Shown in pieces: positions 61,248-64,000 of a stretch of DNA of 64,000 bases. This stretch comes from Balanoglossus misakiensis (lineage: Eukaryota > Hemichordata). The position numbers were made by a program, and so were the translations under genes. The stretch's first letter is position 1; every line of letters starts with the position of its first letter. The stretch is taken from contig CM082584.2 in assembly GCA_040954595.2 (NCBI GenBank), forward strand, positions 6,262,001-6,326,000, in the 5' to 3' direction. The notes under the pieces are model-generated. The model searched no databases. It worked only from the letters and a program-made list of their open reading frames with translations, and was not told where the DNA came from.

Positions 61248-62214
61248 AATGTGATAGCATTGTTACTATTGTCGTTATTTATAAAGAATTGCATTATTGT
61301 TAATACTGTTGCTACACTCACTGCCTGAAACAAAACTGTGGTCAAGGTGATGTTTTTAGCACTTTTTCCTTTCTGGTCAGTTACGGTACTTTTTATCATT
61401 CATTAAAAATGGTACTATTTTGACTTGACAATGAATTGTACAAGGTGGAATGTTCAACAAACACCCCTAAAACATGTATATACTGACAATGCCTTATGGA
61501 CTTGTGTAATGATTGTGACGTTTGGGCCTGTTGGTATGTTTTCATTGGTCAAAGGAGTACCGGTACAATAGAGAAGTGAGTGATGTATAAAACAAAAATT
61601 ATAAATGTAGATATTTGAATTGTACTGTACAAATTAATGTGTACACGTGTAATGTCAGTGTTTTCTTATTGGACTTCCTCGCTGCATCTTTCGGTGTATC
61701 TTTGCCTCGCCCTGTTTTCTGTGTTTTTGTCAAAGCCATTATAAAAAACTGGTAAAATGGGGTTCTTCAGTCAGTTAACTTTAACCTGCTCACCCCTGTT
61801 TTCCCTGTGTGTAGAAGCCCAACTTTGCCGTAGGAAGCAGTGGAAGGTTGAAAGGACTTGGGTTACAGGGGTGTCCATGTGGGTTTTCCCGATCGTCACA
61901 ACCTTGACAAAAACACAATCTCCAGGTCTCTGACTGGACTCGTTTAATGGGCTGGCAATTCATCGTTATTTGCAGTGGTGGCATTTTTTAACTACAGGTT
62001 CTCTTCATACATGTACTTCCTCCTTGTTCTTAACTAACGCATTGCCCCTACCTTGGAGGGGCAACAGACCCGGTTGACAAATTTTATAAGAATGACTAAA
62101 CTTCTGTAAACAGTTGATGACAATTCTGTAGTGTTCTACAGATTCTTGGTAATCGTATTGCGGTTATTTAAATGAGTGTGCCGTCAATCGGGAATTCTTG
62201 TACTACATTTTGAC

Positions 62215-62220
62215 AATAAA
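62215..62220 (+). terminator. AATAAA poly(A) signal, HMGXB4 (proximal)
   Basis: Hexamer 1.38 kb after the HMGXB4 stop codon. Confidence 0.45.
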
Positions 62221-62807
62221 TGCATAATAGTACAATTTTAATACACGTCAGTGTGTAATGTGTTGGCTGTTGTGAAAATATATGAACTTGAGTGTCGAGG
62301 GTGTTGTCTGCACTAAACTTATGGATCACAAGCAATGCATTGTGGAACTGAAAAAAAAATTGGCTGGTGTGTGGCACTTTTCACATTATTTTAATTTTAA
62401 ACTAAAGATGGATGTACTTGGCCCAGTGGTACTGTAACCAAAATCAAAATTTTGTCAATTTTGGTATATGCATTATTTTTTGGGTGAACGTTGGTGGCGC
62501 TCTAACTTGATCTGTGCTGGCCAGCAACTGTCACAAGTTTGTTATACATTTGTTATAGGTCTATAAAACTGCGTTTACCTTTGAATTCAATTTCCTACAT
62601 GTGCAATGTGAGTTCATTCCTATTAGACAGATGTCTGTCATTTGGCTAATTTCACATGTTGGGCATAGCAGCAATATACAATCACTCTCATTCACTCATT
62701 CACAAAATGACAACCAAGAATTTTTCCTATTGATGATTTATTTTACATTAAATTGGCAAATGGTAAGGTCGGGATTGAAAATCAGTCCTTGATCTCAAAT
62801 CAGGACG

Positions 62808-62813
62808 AATAAA
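62808..62813 (+). terminator. AATAAA poly(A) signal, HMGXB4 (distal)
   Basis: Hexamer about 1.97 kb after the stop codon, followed by GT/CAT-rich sequence. Confidence 0.4.
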
Positions 62814-63661
62814 GTTGTCATCATCTTCATCATCATGCATCATTATATTAAATGTAACCATCATTCTCGCAAAAATACATCTCACAAATATAACTTCTAA
62901 AAATCTGTTATTAGTAGAATGACTTCAGGATTGCACTTGTTTAATCTTAATACACATCAAGGCAGTGTTTATATCATGTCAGTTGTACTCTACAAAAAAA
63001 TATATCCCTTCCCTCTTTTAAATTATTACATCCTAACATTTGAAATCACAAATATAATCCAATTTTTAATAATTCATAAACTAGGAAAATAAGTCTGAAC
63101 CCAACAGCTGGTTACGCATAAGTTTATAAATTTTGATATTTTTAAAATTGAGATGGTAATTTCTTTAGATCTTAATTCTTGAGATGTTAATATATTACTA
63201 TTTTCCTCATTAGAACTAATAAAGACTCCTAAAAATATTTCTGACAATGCAGATTTAAATTCCAAATATTTTTTAAAGCAACAGGCAAGAAGCCTTGAAT
63301 CTGAATACTACTACAAAAAGACGATTAAGGAGCATGTTTTGGATTCTACCTTTACATTGTAAAGAAACTGGAAGAAGACTTTGTTTTGAAATTGACTGAT
63401 TTTCTCCTTTCTTCAAGACCTTAAATTTCCTATGCCAGATATGTGTAGAAGTTGGTTCCATGATGGTGGTTCAGGTGATCTGACTATAAATCAACCATTG
63501 TCACACTGAGTTGCCACACAATCCAGTGTTTGTTAAGCCTTATAATACGACTATCGCAGTTGGTAGGTGGGGTTCGGATGACACCACTGGTCATGATACA
63601 TGTACTCCGAGTTGCATTTGATGGTGGTAATCCTTGCAGCAGAATGGTGCGGTGCAGTGTT

Positions 63662-63753
63662 TTAACCCCTTTCGCCACCATGGTTCGGTCCAACTCCATT
63701 GCTTTCAACAGCAATGCTGGACCTTTACACAGGGAAATGGGGTGAAAGGGTTT
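63662..63753. mobile_element. Short inverted-repeat element, copy B
   Basis: The ends are AACCCCTTTCGCC and GGGTGAAAGGGTTT. The interior, CACCATGGTTCGGTCCAA, is nearly the same as copy A. It lies just beyond the stop of the minus-strand SUMO-like exon, probably in its 3' UTR. Confidence 0.6.
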
Positions 63754-63772
63754 ACAATGGTATACTCGAGAA

Positions 63773-64000
63773 TCACTGGGTGTCCGTCGTATCCTGTGCA
63801 AAATTGGGCATCTGGAAAAACACGTCTATAATGTCACCGTCCTTCATTCCGTAGAAATCGGCGCTGTGTTCGTAGAATACCAGTTCGCCCTCGTATATGA
63901 AGCGGAGGGCGTGTAGTTTGTGTCCCGTCCGCAGGCAGTACTCCTTGCAGATGGCTTTCAGAGCTGTTTTACGGCTGATTTTGTAGCAGAAAAGTTCCCC
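63773..64000 (-). CDS. SUMO-like domain protein, C-terminal part (partial)
   Basis: The reverse strand is open from the window edge to a TGA at 63775-63773, encoding 75 residues. The pattern matches a ubiquitin-2/Rad60-type SUMO-like fold: KISRKTALKAICKEYCLRTG (the helix after the first two strands), LRFIYEGELV (strand 3, like LRFLFEGQRI in SUMO), GMKDGDIIDVFFQ (like GMEEEDVIEVYQE). The tail after it (MPNFAQDTTDTQ) lacks the di-glycine needed for conjugation, so this is probably a non-conjugated SUMO-like domain at the end of a larger protein, as in NFATC2IP/Rad60-type proteins, or a SUMO-derived variant. No start codon or acceptor lies inside the window. It is convergent with HMGXB4. Confidence 0.75.
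   Translation of the reverse strand, partial: GELFCYKISRKTALKAICKEYCLRTGHKLHALRFIYEGELVFYEHSADFYGMKDGDIIDVFFQMPNFAQDTTDTQ

Larger units (their letters stand above)
60839..63772. other. HMGXB4 3' UTR and convergent spacer
   Basis: Two plus-strand AATAAA sites (62215, 62808) suggest a 3' UTR of 1.4-2.0 kb. A pair of related short inverted-repeat elements lies at 61155-61247 and 63662-63753. There are no ORFs of note. Confidence 0.5.

Overview
This is eukaryotic animal DNA. Genes are split by GT-AG introns, intergenic gaps reach 11-16 kb, microsatellites and foldback repeats are frequent, and polyadenylation uses AATAAA. The recognisable proteins are metazoan: forkhead, TAL-type bHLH, a peptide-type rhodopsin-family GPCR, HMGXB4, a SUMO-like domain and EGF repeats. 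The gene set (a FoxQ2-like gene, expanded JHAMT-like methyltransferases, a multi-EGF secreted protein) together with the repeat style suggests an invertebrate deuterostome. A cephalochordate (amphioxus, Branchiostoma) is my best guess, but this is inference and was not tested against any database.

Layout. (1) 0.3-10.6 kb, minus strand: a secreted protein with a signal peptide, a cysteine-rich/coiled N-terminus and six phase-1 EGF exons. A phase-compatible chain of very small candidate exons follows, leading to a cysteine-rich exon at 324-620. One EGF exon has lost its last cysteine, and a relic EGF exon lies in an intron. (2) 12.3-19.3 kb: two convergent, four-exon SAM-dependent methyltransferase genes (JHAMT-like). 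They are paralogues with identical intron positions and phases; the plus-strand copy needs a GC-AG intron. (3) 19.3-30.7 kb: no supported gene; it contains a foldback element and microsatellites. (4) 30.7-31.9 kb: an uninterrupted FoxQ2-like forkhead ORF. (5) 31.9-47.6 kb: a gap of nearly 16 kb with no supported gene, possibly regulatory. (6) 47.7-48.7 kb: an uninterrupted TAL/SCL-type bHLH ORF. (7) 53.6-54.7 kb: a peptide-receptor-like GPCR whose coding region is a single exon. (8) 57.0-60.8 kb: a six-exon HMGXB4 orthologue of 647 residues, in frame at every junction, with a C-terminal tail very like the vertebrate protein. (9) 63.8-64.0 kb, minus strand: the last exon of a SUMO-like-domain protein, convergent with HMGXB4 and running out of the window.

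There is no sign that these genes form one pathway. FoxQ2-like, TAL-like and HMGXB4 are nuclear regulators; the GPCR and the EGF protein belong to the cell surface or secretome; the methyltransferases look like a local duplication. A repeat of about 905 bp, present in two near-identical copies in introns of two different genes, is the clearest mobile-type sequence. I saw no tRNA, rRNA, CRISPR array or viral gene. I found no convincing previously undescribed system. The most unusual items are the micro-exon chain, the EGF repeat decay and duplication, the GC-AG intron and the foldback repeats.
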